Positions 24,723-36,098 of a DNA stretch of 64,000 bases are shown in pieces (within the stretch, counting starts at the first letter, position 1; every line of letters begins with the position of its first letter). A model generated the notes under the pieces. That model was not told the origin of the DNA. It made no database searches and saw only the letters and a program-made list of their open reading frames with translations. The DNA comes from Sesamum alatum (Eukaryota; Streptophyta; Magnoliopsida; Lamiales; Pedaliaceae), in contig JACGWO010000005.1 of assembly GCA_034509735.1 (NCBI GenBank), forward strand, positions 25,910,383 to 25,974,382, read 5' to 3'. Made by a program: the position numbers and the translations under genes.

Positions 24723-25172
24723 CTGACTATTATAATTAAATATGCTCAATTATACTGTTTATACATTGAAAAACAAATTTTTAGATGTAATTAAATGAAC
24801 ATAAATCAAAGAAGTGATTTTTTTTATCTAGTCAAGAAATACTATCATAAGATACAACCAAAATATTCTGTGTACCAATAATATCTTTCTATTATTTTGA
24901 ACCTCTCTAAAAATAAAACAACCATGAAAAAATATTTTTCGTTGTTGAAATAAAAACTAAATTTGTAAATATTTTTGAAAAATTGTAACAATCATCCACG
25001 CACTCGAGGTGGCACATGCAGTACACAGGTCACCTTCCCTATCGCTTCCACTGAATTTCTTCTGACTTCCGAACATTTTTGCACCGGCTGGACCCAATGG
25101 TGCTTTCATATTTGTGATTAGACACCTAAAACTATGTGTTTGACACGCCAACAACCACAACTGAGAGTGAGA
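24723..25172. other. Spacer between two LTR sequences
   Basis: AT-rich to about 24960, then less so. A minus-strand frame (25160-24957) has no recognisable family and is probably chance. Its right end TGAGA (25168-25172) is the target duplication of the Copia insertion. Confidence 0.4.
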
Positions 25173-27158
25173 TGAAGCATAAGCGGATCCACCCGGGAGC
25201 GCGAGCGGAAGCGAGAAAGCGAGAAAAGGGCGTAAATTTAATCTAATTTAAATAAACGAATCCCAAGGGGTGTACCCTTGGGTGCTCAACCGGGCGTTCG
25301 ATGTAGAATGTGTAAATATTAAAACATATATAAAACACATAGGGCATAGATAGATGGTAAATCAACCAAAGCGTAATAAAATTGTTACCTTTGATGATCT
25401 ACGTGCACGCGGCTACTTGCGTTGTTCCTTTTCCGGAATGCTCACGAAATCCAAACGTATGGATTCTCCAAAGGTGATCCACATCACACCGAAAGAAACG
25501 CACGTTCTCCTTGCTAGAGAAAACGGGTTTAATGAAGGAATCGGTTTAAGAGAAGAACACTATGAAATTAGTGTTCTCTTAAACCTACTTTGTTCTTCCT
25601 ATTGATTCAAACCAAGTGAAGAACACAAGTGAAAATGGGAGAGATGGCCGAGAGTTGAGAGAGAGGAGAGGGTCGATTTTTGCTTCTTCTTTTTCCTAGA
25701 AAAATATGAATTATAATTCACATATGCTTGGTGTTGTATATTCTCATATATATACATAATTAATGTGATTATTGGAATGTGTCTAGGTTCATCCAAGGAT
25801 GTCTAGATACATTCCAATCAATCACCATCAATTCTTCAATCAAGCCTACCAAAATTTATGGTATGATCAAATCATACCAAAAGGGAAAGGTTTGATTTTG
25901 AGTTGATTTGTCTCTTTTCAAAAGAGACATGTCAACATACCACCTTGCATGAAACATTGCTGATTTTGCTTCCTCCATGGGAGCATTTCAGCCATGTCCA
26001 ATTATGGGAAGAAGTCCAACTTCTTCCTATTCTAAAATAGGAATTATTTCTCCTCTCGGGTCAAATTTAACGGACCGGGTTTCATCGTAATCCAATTACG
26101 ACGAACCTAACATTAAATCCAATTTAATGTTCATTTAAATTATTTCCGTTGATCTTTTAATCCAATTAAAAGATCCAACGTCTCAATTTTTCATATTTAA
26201 TCGAAAATCCAATTTACCGATTAAACGAAGGCCCGATACAATATCGGCCCGTCTATCCAATGGACTTTCCCTTAAGTAATCCAATTACTTATTTATCCTT
26301 CGAGATTAACTCCAAATCAATCTCTTAACCTCCTCGGTGATTTGTGTGTGACCCATAGGTTCACCCTCAGCTAGACTTGGGCCCGTGTCCCACAAGGGCT
26401 CGTTACCATGGGTGGTCGTCTAGCAACGGTCCATGGCACTAGAGAGTAGGTGAATTGGCGTGAACATTTAGGTGCCGATTCTGTACGGGTACGATCCTTC
26501 CATCTACCGTCTCCCGGCCTCAGTCTAGGGTATGAAATTAGGCGTCGGTTTCCATCCTTAACTAGGCATCTATGCTTAATACTCGAGACCACGTATGCTG
26601 CATTACGTCAACACAGGAAACCATTCCCTGTTCGACCAACCACTGTTGCCACAGCTTTAAACAACAGAACGTGTTTCCGATCATACCGACCAAGCCTCCA
26701 AGGCCTCCATATGACGATCCCCGTGAGTCAGTCCATTCGGCTCGACCCCAGTCGACCAACCCATCAAGATCGTGTAGGCGTCCCATGCCTGTCGCCGATG
26801 AAACACGGCACTCATCCAATGAACACTACTCTTGACGCAAGTCTCAATAGGACTCTCGATACCCTGTCTCGAGGTCCTCGACTTGGACCGTTTCAGACCC
26901 AACTCTTAATCAGTTGGTTTCATGACCACCATCCAATGCGTGGCCCAACTGCACGAGTGGTTAACCATGGTCTGTGGGCTTTGTTGCGATATAAGTAAAA
27001 CACTATTTTAACAAATGTAAGATGAGCGCAACAAAGAAGGTACTATTGGTGACGAACACTCATCTTATTCATCACATAATAATATTACATTTACATCAAG
27101 TTGTCGAATAGGTTATAAATTGCCAAACCTAATGGCTTTCTGGTCACCTATTCTAACA
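25173..27158 (-). repeat. Copia 3' LTR
   Basis: Direct repeat of 32893-35104, 1986 bases long. Relative to the other LTR it lacks about 225 bases; the break lies after GTGTTTCCGA near 26680, where the 5' LTR continues with sequence found at 34400-34625. A cognate of that sequence in the older LTR at 23080-24722 indicates deletion here rather than insertion there. Confidence 0.9.
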
Positions 27159-27170
27159 ATCTCCCACTTG
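27159..27170 (-). other. Polypurine tract of the Copia element
   Basis: On the minus strand AAGTGGGAGAT directly precedes the 3' LTR start TGTTAGAATAGG. This is the usual position and sequence type of the Copia plus-strand primer. Confidence 0.85.
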
Positions 27171-27179
27171 ACCTAAAGC

Positions 27180-28152
27180 CAATCACCCAGTAACCTCAAA
27201 CCTCTTATCCAGATGGTGAGTATAGGCAACTTGCGACATGGGCTTAGCAAGTGGATCTGCTATGTTTTCTGCGGAGCTGACTCAGTCCAACCGAACGTCA
27301 CTTCTGCTATCCATCTCTCTAAGTAGATGGTAGCGTCTTAGAATATGCTTGGATCGTGATGAGATCTCGGTTCCTTTGCTAGCGCTATCGCCCCGTTGTT
27401 AAGATAACCATAGGCTTAGCAATGCTAGGTACTACATCCAACCCTTGGATGTAGCTCATCAACCAAACCACTCCTTAGCAGCTTCCAAAGCCGCTATGTA
27501 TTCAAAACTCTATGGTGGAGTCCGCCGTGGTAGCCTGCTTGGAACTCTTCCAAGTAACCACGCCACCATTAAGTCTGAACACTCCAGACTGAGACTTGGC
27601 ATCATCGTCATCCGACTGGAAGCTAGCGTCATTATGGCCTTCTAGTATCAACTCTCCACTGCCGTAGATCAAGAACATGTCCTTAGTCCTTTTCAGGTAT
27701 TTTAGGATAGTCTTGACTGCACTCCAGTGTGCCTCCCCGGCACACGACTGATATCGACTCGTTACGCTCAAAGCGAAAGCCACATCAGGTCTAGTGCATT
27801 GAACAGCATACTGTATGCTGCCTACGGCTGAAGCATAGAGGATGTCCAACATCCGTTTAAGTTCCTCATCAATCTTAGGAGACTGCTTCTTGGATAACTT
27901 AATTCCATGCCTCATAGGAAGGAATCTTCGTTTTGAGTTCTCCATCTTGAATCTCTTCAAGACTTTCTCAATATACGAGGACTGGGCCATTCCTAACATC
28001 CTTTTAGATCTATCCATGTAGATCTTGATGCCAAGGGTGTAGGATGCCTCGCCCATATCCTTCATGGAGAATTGCATTGACAACCAAGCTTTAGTGGTAC
28101 CCAACATCTTAGCATCATTCCCAATAAGCAAGATGTCATCCACATAAAGCAC
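27180..28152 (-). pseudogene. Copia reverse transcriptase (C-terminal part) and RNase H, broken
   Basis: The minus-strand frame 28152-27502 starts within the YVDD catalytic box (LYVDDILLIG), continues through the GEASYTLGIKI and PDVAFALSVTSRYQS blocks, and reaches RNase H with NDASFQSD, KSQSGVFRLNGG and TWKSSKQATTADSTIE. It stops at 27502-27504 because of a frameshift; further RNase H words (AALEAAKE, AKEPRSH, RRYHL) continue in other frames to about 27180. The product would have copied element RNA to DNA. Confidence 0.85.
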
Positions 28153-28159
28153 CAGAAAC

Positions 28160-28950
28160 GCAACTGAGCTCCCACTGATCTTCTTGTATACACAAGGATC
28201 GGACTCGTTCTTGATGAAATCATATCCCCGTATGACTTTATCAAAACGTATGTTCTAGCTTCGGGAAGCTTGTTTGAGGCCATAGATGGACCTTTGGAGA
28301 CGGCAGACCTTCTGCTCTTCTCCAACAGTTGTGAAACCTTCCAGCTGATCCATATAGATCTCTTCCTCTACGAAACCGTTGAGGAAGGCCGTTTTCACGT
28401 CTATCTGTGATATTTCATAGTCATACCATGCTGCTATGGCAAGCAATATCCGAATGGACTTGGCCATTGCTACAGGCGAGTAGGTTTCCTCAAAATCGAC
28501 CCCGGGTCGCTGAGTGTAACCCTTCGCCACAAGCCTGGCTTTGAAGGTTGTAACTCCCCGTCAGCTCCAAGCTTACGTTTGTAGACCCATTTACACCCTA
28601 CGGGTTTTACCCCTTTGGTGGGTCTACTAGGGTCCAAACCTGGTTTGTACCCATCGAGTCCATCTCGAATTTCATGGCCTCAAGCCACTTATCCGAATCA
28701 ATGTTCAAGATCGATTCTCCGTACGTCTTTGGATCATTATCCAACTGACCGGTCAGGCCCAAAAATCCATACCTATCAGGTGCATGGGATACTCTGGCCG
28801 ATCTATGGAGGACTGGAACATTATCAGTGGAACTATTGGCTCAGATGTCACTGCCGCCTCATGGGGTGCCTCACTTGATTCCTCAAGGAGTACCTCATCG
28901 CGTTAACCATCCAATGGAAAACCCTTTTTCAAGAACACTGTGTTTCGCGA
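28160..28950 (-). pseudogene. Copia reverse transcriptase, N-terminal part, broken
   Basis: The frame 28530-28255 shows AKGYTQRPGVDFEETYSPVA, IDVKTAFLNGFVEEEIYM and RLQRSIYGLKQASR, all standard Copia RT motifs. Frameshifts separate it from the YVDD-bearing part at its 3' side. Between 28530 and about 28950 only scattered pieces of the linker between integrase and RT are readable in changing frames. Confidence 0.8.
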
Positions 28951-29690
28951 GACAAAAACATTTTGCTCGGATGGATCATAGAATAATACCCTACAGTTTC
29001 TTTCGGATAGCCAATGAACCTGCATAAACTAGACCTTGAGTCCAGTTTGTCTCCCACTAATCTCTTGACATATGCGGGGCAACCCCACACTTTCAAGTAT
29101 TTGTAGGAGGCATGCTTGCCATGCCATATCTCATAATGGCGTCTGGGATACCTTCTTAGATGGCGCCAAGTTAAAAACTTTGGCCGCCGTCTCAAGAGCA
29201 TATCCCCAGAAGGAAAGGGGGAGTTCGGTAAAAACTCATCATGGATCAGACCATGTCCAACAAGGTCCGATTCCTCCTTTCAGACACACCATTAAGCTGT
29301 GGTGTTCCAGGAGGGGTCCACTGAGAGAGAATCCCATTCTCTTTTAGATAATCTGTAAACTCACCACTCAAATACTCTCCACCTCGGTCCGATCGAAGGG
29401 CTTTGATCTTTCGACCGGTTTGGTTCTCTACTTTAAGTCTGTATTCCTTAAACCTCCCAAAGACTTCAGACTTGTACCTCATTAGGTAAACATAACCATA
29501 TCGTGAGTGATCATCGGTAAAGGTTATGAAGTACGAGTACCCACCTCTAGCCTGAATATTTAGTGGGCCACAGACATCCGTATGGATCAAATCCAACAGA
29601 CCACTGGCTAGCGTGCTTTGTCCAACAAAGGGTTTCTTGGTCATCTTTTCCCTTTAGGCAGGATTCGCAGGTCGTAGGTTGTCCAAATCG
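28929..29690 (-). pseudogene. Copia integrase, broken
   Basis: The frame 29644-29246 holds the core: DLIHTDVCGPL (first catalytic Asp), FTDDHSRYGYVYLM (second Asp in its region), RSDRGGEYLSGEF and TPQLNGVSERRNRTLLDM with the Glu. After a frameshift, 29201-28929 continues with WHGKHASYKYLKVWGCPAYV and RFIGYPKETVGYYSM, the usual C-terminal region. The integrase would have inserted the element DNA. Confidence 0.85.
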
Positions 29691-29761
29691 TCTATTTCTA
29701 GACTCTTTGAGTCCACCAACCTTCTTATCCTATCTTTAGAGATATGACCTAACCTCGCATG

Positions 29762-30673
29762 TCATATCTGTGCGTTATTGTAATCATCACGTTTTCGTTT
29801 GTGTTCTGCAGTCATAATCCAATTAGACTGTTGAAGTATGTAGAGACCGTTGACCAATGTACCAAGCAGATGAGAAATACCATCTTTAATAATGAAAAAA
29901 CCGTTTTTATTGATGGTAAATTCATATCCCTCCTTATCAAGGACAGAGATAGAAACAAAGTTTTTAATCATGCTAAGTACATAGAAACAGTCGTTCAGTA
30001 CAATCCTAACATGACTACTAATGGCTAACTCTAGTGATCCTACCGCCTCCGCAGCAACGGCCTTGTCATCGCCTAGCCTTAGGATCATCTCATCCTTGGT
30101 TAGCCTTCTGCTTCTTTGCAATGCCTGCAAATCATTGCAGATGTGAGCACCACACCCGGTATCCAATACACATGAAGCAGAATTAGTTATCATGTTTACT
30201 TCAACCACAAACATACCTGGGTTGGAGAGGAGTTGTGGGCACTCCCTCTTCCAATGCCCCTTCCTTTGGCAATGCATGCAGACATCATTTGTCTTGGACC
30301 GCTGAGAACCACGGGCCTTCCCTTTCCCTTTGCTCGGTCCCACCGGAGCAACAGGGACGCCCGGAGCGCGAGCAGGGGCCGCAACCGTCTTCCCTTTGCC
30401 CTTCTTCCTCTTCCAGCGTCCGGCCCTCTTGCCATTCGCCTTGGAGGTCGAAACATCTCCTATCAATACCGCCAGCACCGACTTGTGGGTCGTTGCCTCG
30501 TATTGGACCATCACGTTGATCAACTCATGAATAGACTTCTCAAGTCCATTCATGTTGTAGTTTACAACAAACGGGTCATAGGATGGAGGAAGCGATCGGA
30601 GGATCACGTCAATGTACGTGTCATTGTTAAGCCCAGCTTTAAGGTCCTCGATTTTCTCCACTAGGGAGAGCAT
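29762..30673 (-). pseudogene. Copia Gag C-terminal part with zinc knuckle and protease
   Basis: A 303-codon minus-strand frame. It begins in the Gag core (DLKAGLNNDTYIDVILRSLP), has a Lys/Gly-rich basic stretch, a CCHC zinc knuckle (CMHCQRKGHWKRECP) for RNA binding, and the protease active site region with VLDTGCGAHICND, where Cys stands beside the usual D-T/S-G triad. It ends soon after the protease, so the polyprotein is broken before integrase. A frameshift separates it from the upstream Gag piece. Confidence 0.9.
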
Positions 30674-30700
30674 CTTGACCCCATGACTTTGTACAGACGC

Positions 30701-31078
30701 TCATTCAGCAAGCTTGGTACCAAAGAATGTTTTTGTAGCGGCATATCTAATATGCCTATCCAAAACCGCATAAATCTCGTTCATGCGGAGCATTATGGCG
30801 GAGACGTTGTCCAGCCTCTCATACTGCTTCTGGATGTCGTTAGACATTGAAGCCAGTATGATACTGCGTACTTTCCGGTTGTCCTCATGCCATTTCTCGA
30901 ACGTCAAACGTTCTTCAGGCGTGGACCCCTCCGGTAAGTCGCTCGGTGGCGGCTCGTCCAAGACGTAGCCGTGGTTCTCAAAACTGAGGACGATCCTCAG
31001 GTTTCTCAGCCAGTTCGAGTAGTTCGTTCCGTTGAATTTGTTAGTCTCGACTATCATGGTTAATGGGTTTTTAGACAT
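30701..31078 (-). pseudogene. Copia Gag N-terminal part
   Basis: The minus-strand frame starts MSKNPLTMIVETNKFNGTNY with the LRNLRIVL and ENHGYVLDEPPP blocks typical of Copia Gag. It ends at a stop at 30701-30703 where the normal protein would run on into the next Gag piece. The ATG at 31078 suits the family's usual start. Confidence 0.85.
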
Positions 31079-32872
31079 ATCTACATTAATGAAAATGTAA
31101 AGCAGAAATTAGTAGATGATGGCAATATTATTGTTCAAGTTGAAGACTTGGTCTTTTAGTCTTTAACCCTCCCACTATTTATACGAAAGTCCGCCACTCT
31201 CAAGCGGAGTTTTGGGAAACCATTTCCTAGTGGGCTCGGGATCCACAAGCATAATCTCCATGCCCCACTTTTACGATTCACATGAAGAAGACCTAGTGGG
31301 AGATATCCAATATCATTCTCATCCAATGAGATTCCCAAGATATTTTGCCTCACCTATTCACATGGTTCCGAGGACTCCAAGCGAACCATGCTATTCAGTG
31401 TTGGGTCCCCGACCCATCAACCAAATCATGCCTCAAACTGTCGCCCCCACGACTCATGAGATAGGGAAACAGCAAGCGCAGTCTTTTTGTTCACAACAAT
31501 GGTGCAGCTTTCCTCTAGTCTAAGTGTGCCACGACTCGTGAGACCACACTTGGGTAGTGGTAGCTTCCTCACCACATTGTTGTGGATGGAAAGATCGAAC
31601 AGATCAAAATACCATTTTGATCCAAATCCGTTCTGGGCCTAATGTTTAATTTGGTCCAACCAAATGAGAGTTTGTGTGTGACCGAGACCTCATCACATTA
31701 TGGTGTTTTAGCATGCATAAATATTCAAATATTTAAAGAGACAAATAAATACGCCGCATGCAGAAAACATAGCATACCCCTGTTAGGATGATCACAAGCC
31801 CAACCTATGCGACCCACTGAGCCCGCAATGAGTCTATGGTCTGTCTAGGGTGGTCCTAAATTATTACAATAATGATATACCCATTGTCATTCCAATGGGC
31901 CTTGTAATGCTTCTTGTTTCACGCCTTGATGCTCCTTCTTGGGGTCTCCGACTCCAAATGCTTGTTAAAATTAAAACCTCACCAATCCTATCTACTTTCA
32001 TTACAACTGAAAGTAATACATTGGTAATAATAAAAACAAGCCTTAACATCATGAGGCTGAAAATACGGGAGATGATAGTCCCCAAAACAAGAGGCACGCA
32101 GGCCCCACCCAACAGAAAATAAATGATCATACATTCATCCATACATAAGGTCTAGGCTCTTGTGATCATCCCATGTTGATTCCATCAACTCACATAACAC
32201 AATTATTTTAAATATCATGCATTAAATCAATGGATATTCCAAATACCCAAGTGATGTCCAACATCACAAAAGCATAAACATACAAATAATATGCAAAATT
32301 CAAATTTCAAATTTAATGGACATTTTAAACAATGCATCCAATGCATGTATTAATCCCAAATTAATTAAGCAAATTTAATCTAAGGAATAATCCAATTATT
32401 CCAAAATCAAATATGCAAAATTAACATATTTTCAGAATATTTCTGCAGAAAATACAGAAAATCGAAATTTTCCAAAAAACGTCGAAAACGGCCCAGTCGT
32501 TGTGCCTGCCGGCCACACCGCGCGCACAGGGCAACGCGCGTGCGCTCTGTGCCGCACTGGCCTCGGCCGGCAGCAGCCGTTTGGGCACAACGCGCGCGTG
32601 TAGGCACCCGCCTGCGCGGCCGCTGCTGTCCGATTCCAATTTTTTTTTCTCATATTTTCAACATCATTTTTTCTACACAAAACAGTAATAATATTCTGAA
32701 AATAAGCATGCAATTTTAGATCTAATCTAATAAAATAAACATGCCAAAAGTCCATCAAATTCAAACAATTGAATCATCATATTATTCACATATTTATGTA
32801 ATCTAACATGCTATTAAAGCCATAAAAGGAAGTAGATCATGCCAAGCACATAGATCTATGTCCCTTACATCG
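31079..32872 (-). other. Long untranslated leader of the Copia element
   Basis: About 1.8 kb lies between the PBS and the Gag start. It has no convincing frame. A GC-rich island at 32495-32635 with repeated CGCGCG words stands out from the AT-rich surroundings. Confidence 0.6.
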
Positions 32873-32890
32873 AACCGGGCTCTGATACCA
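32873..32890 (-). other. Primer-binding site of the Copia element
   Basis: On the minus strand TGGTATCAGAGCCCGGTT starts two bases after the 5' LTR end. TGGTATCAGAGC is the complement of the 3' end of plant initiator tRNA-Met, the common Copia primer. Confidence 0.9.
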
Positions 32891-32892
32891 CT

Positions 32893-35104
32893 TGAAGGAC
32901 AAGTAGATCCGCCCGGGAGCGCGAGCGGAAGCGAGAAAGCGAGAAAGTGAGAAAAGGGCGTAAATTTAAATCTAATTTAAATAAACGAATCCCAAGGGGT
33001 GTACCCTTGGGTGCTCAACCGGGCGTTCGATGTAGAATGTGTAAATATTAAAATATATATAAAACACATAGGGCATAGATAGATGGTAAATCAACCAAAG
33101 CGTAATAAAACCGTTACCTTTGATGATCTACGTGCACGCGGCTACTTGCATTGTTCCTTCTCCATAATGCTCACGAAATCCAAACGTATGGATTCTCCAA
33201 AGGTGCACACCACAATGGAAGAAACGCATGTTCTCCTTGCTAGAAGAAAATGGGTTTAATGAAGGAATCGATTTAAGAGAAGAACACTATGAATTAGTGT
33301 TCTCTTAAACCTACTTTGTTCTTCCTCTTGGTTCAAAACCAAGTGAAGAACACAAGTGGAAATGGGAGAGATGGCCGAGAGTTGAGAGACAGGAGAGAGC
33401 CGATTTTTGCTTCTTCTTTTTCCTAGAAAAAGATGAATTATGATTCACATATGCTTGGTGTTGTATATTCTCATATATATACATAATTAATGTGATTATT
33501 GGAATGTGTCTAGGTTCATCCAAGGATGTCTAGATACATTCCAATGAATCACCATCAATTCTTCAATCAAGCCTACCAAAATTTATGGTATGATCAAATC
33601 ATACCAAAAGGGAAGGGCTTGATTGGAGTTGATTTGTCTCTTTCCAAAAGAGACATGTCAACATACCACCTTGCATGAAATATGGCTGATTTTGCTTCCT
33701 CCATGGGAGCATTTCGGCCATCTCCAATTATGGGAAGAAATCTAACTTCTTCCTATTCCAAAATAGGAATTATTTCTCCTCTCGGGTAAAATTTAACGGA
33801 GCGGGTTTCATCGTAATCCAATTACGACAAACCTAACATTAAATCCAATTTAATGTCCATTTAAATTATTTCTGTTGATCTTTTAATCTAATTAAAAGAT
33901 CCAACGTCTCAACTTTTCATATTTAATCGAAAATCTAATTTACCGATTAAACGAAGGCCCGATACAATATCGGCACGTCCATCCAATGGACTTTCCCTTA
34001 AGTAATCCAATTACTTATTTATCCTTCGAGATTAACTCCAAGTCAATTTCTTAACCTCCTCGGTGATTTGTGTGTGACCCTTTAGGTTCACCCTCAGCTA
34101 GACTTGGGCCCGTGTCCCATAAGGGCCCGTTACCATGGGTGGCCGTCTAACAACGGTCCATGCACTAGAGACTAGGTGAATTGGCGTGAACATTTAGGCG
34201 CCGATCCCGTACGGGTACGATCCTTCCGTCTACCGTCTCCCGGCCTCAGTCTAGGGTGTGGAATTGGGCGTCGGTTCCCATCCTTGACTAGGCATAATAC
34301 TCGAGACCACGTATGCTTCATTTTGTCGACACAGAAAACCATTCCCTGTTCGACCAACCACTGTTGCCATAGCTTTAAACAACATGAACGTGTTTCCGAG
34401 TGCATAAGAGATACCTCTGTCATATACTGACAGGGGACGGATCCTCTTCTTGGAATCCACCGTCCTCGCTACACATTCCTACTGCACTGGACAAGGCTTA
34501 TGATAATCATCTTACAGAATGATCACCTCTCGCCAGATCCAAGATACAACCGTCATGTGCACACGACTGCCATGATCCTCAAGTCTGAGGATTAGTCTTG
34601 TACTATCGAAACCGGGGAAAACCAATCATACCGACCAAGCCTCCAAGGCTTCCATATGATGATCCCCTCGAGTCAGTCCAGTCGGCTCGACCCCAGTCGA
34701 CCAACCCATCAAGATCGTGTAGGCGTCCCACGCCTGTCGCCGATGAAACACAGCACTTATCCAATGAACACTACTCTTGACGCAAGTCTCAATAGGACTC
34801 TCGATGCCCTGTCTCGAGGTCCTCGACTTGGAACGTTTCAAACCCAACTTTTTAATCAGTTGGTTTCATGACCACCATCCAATGCGTGGCCTAACTACAC
34901 GAGTTGTTAACCATGGTCTGTGGGCTTTGTTGCGATATAAGTAAAACACCGTTTTAACAAATGTAAGATGAGCGCAACAAAGAAGGTACCATTGGTGACG
35001 AACACTCATCTTATTCATCACATAATAATATTACATTTACATCAAGTTGTCGAATAGGTTATAAATTGCCAAAACTATTTGCTTTCTGGTAACCTATTAT
35101 AACA
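32893..35104 (-). repeat. Copia 5' LTR
   Basis: Direct repeat of 25173-27158, 2212 bases long, with the about 225-base segment (34400-34625) that the 3' LTR lacks. It ends on the minus strand with TTCA next to the PBS and starts TGTTATAATAGG at 35104. Confidence 0.9.
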
Positions 35105-35735
35105 TGAGATAGGCAGATCATTGTTCATCTTCCTCCTCAAGAACCCTAAATGTGAGTGATCTTTGGAAGCTTATCTCTCTCAATTCTAAGACAATTTGTG
35201 CAAACAATATATGGTTGGAACGGATTTTTTTAAGAAATCTGATCTGGGTCGTTACCTGCGATCTCTAGCGAGTACCTCACTAAGCGATCTTGGATGCTTC
35301 CCAGACTTGAGTGTTACTGAGAAGAAGAAAGCACATCAGGCTAGCCGGGATCGTCCCCAGTGAAGACTCTTTGATGCTGAATCAGTACATGTCAAGATGA
35401 CAATATAGCAATCCAATATAACAATTATGGTCGAATAGCACTTGAGTAGCTAACCATAAATATTGTCGGCCAGGTGTATTTATAAGGCCAAATGTATGTA
35501 CTTGACTGGTCCACGTGGATTCATTCCAATGCTTGAGTTGTCCCATAATCAAGGGCCTAGATCTTGGATACTCAGCATTGGGTACAGTTCGTGTTGCCAG
35601 TCGGGGTCGGGTCGTGTGGCCCGACCCGTGGGGTTATGTGCGGATCCTGAAGCTTTTTGGTAATTTTGATCCTTTTTCGGGACTATTTGTGTCTTTTCCA
35701 AATATACGGGTTGCACCCCCCTCAAAATCTAACCA
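35105..35735 (-). repeat. Unclassified LTR- or promoter-like segment
   Basis: On the minus strand a TATA-like CTTATAAATAC (about 35488-35478) is followed by about 200 bases of mixed-composition leader and then CGCAGGTAACG (a possible splice donor near 35250). It resembles the promoter and leader of an LTR element more than a host gene, and no coding exon follows. Ends are not identifiable. The first five bases are the target duplication of the Copia element. Confidence 0.3.
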
Positions 35736-35737
35736 TA

Positions 35738-36098
35738 TAGGTTTTAAACTAATATGTATGAACACATTTTCTCAACTTTAACACATTACTTTTTCAAATT
35801 CAAACCCTCTTAACTAATTAGTTCTTGGGATAATTACAGTTACACCTCCTCATTTAGGATTTGTTTACATAAATCATCTATATCTTTTGAATAATTACAC
35901 ATACATACATCATAAATGACAACATTATTTACACAAATCACTTTTACTTTTTGAAAAATCACACGTAGATCCTCCAAAAACGTCAACATTATTGCACAAA
36001 CTATCCATATTTTTTTACTGTTACGAATGATTTATATAATTATACAAATATATATATAATTATCCCTTAATTCTATATTTAGGGTGAGAGAAGGAATT
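35738..36098. repeat. Dispersed repeat, second copy at 54191-54870
   Basis: The blocks GGTTTTAAACTAATATG, ACACATTTTCTCAACTTTAA, TTCAAATTCAAACCCTCTTA, TTCTTGGGATAATTACAGTTA and, at the far end, TTCTATATTTAG-GTGAGAGAAG occur in the same order in both copies. The internal part (35829-36069) is a family 1 inverted-repeat element. The second copy is split by an additional insertion. Confidence 0.7.

Larger units (their letters stand above)
25173..35104 (-). mobile_element. Ty1/Copia LTR retrotransposon, structurally complete
   Basis: Two long direct repeats (25173-27158 and 32893-35104) bracket gag, protease, integrase, reverse transcriptase and RNase H remnants in Copia order, all on the minus strand. 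Flanking TGAGA occurs at 25168-25172 and 35105-35109, a perfect 5-bp target duplication. A PBS lies next to the right LTR and a polypurine tract next to the left LTR. LTRs begin TGTTA and end TTCA when read on the minus strand. The polyprotein is broken by frameshifts and stops, and the LTRs differ by many substitutions and a large indel, so the copy is old and inactive. Confidence 0.95.

Noticed and set aside
24957..25160. Minus-strand frame that, if the Copia element were absent, would extend into 35105-35165
   Set aside because: The extended frame is only about 74 codons, has no recognised domain, and stop-free stretches of that length occur by chance.
26371..26998. Plus-strand frames inside the Copia LTRs (also 34176-34871)
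   Set aside because: They lie in untranslated LTR sequence, occur antisense to the element and lack protein features.
30233..30664. Plus-strand frames opposite the Copia Gag region
   Set aside because: Antisense shadows of the minus-strand Gag/zinc-knuckle frame.
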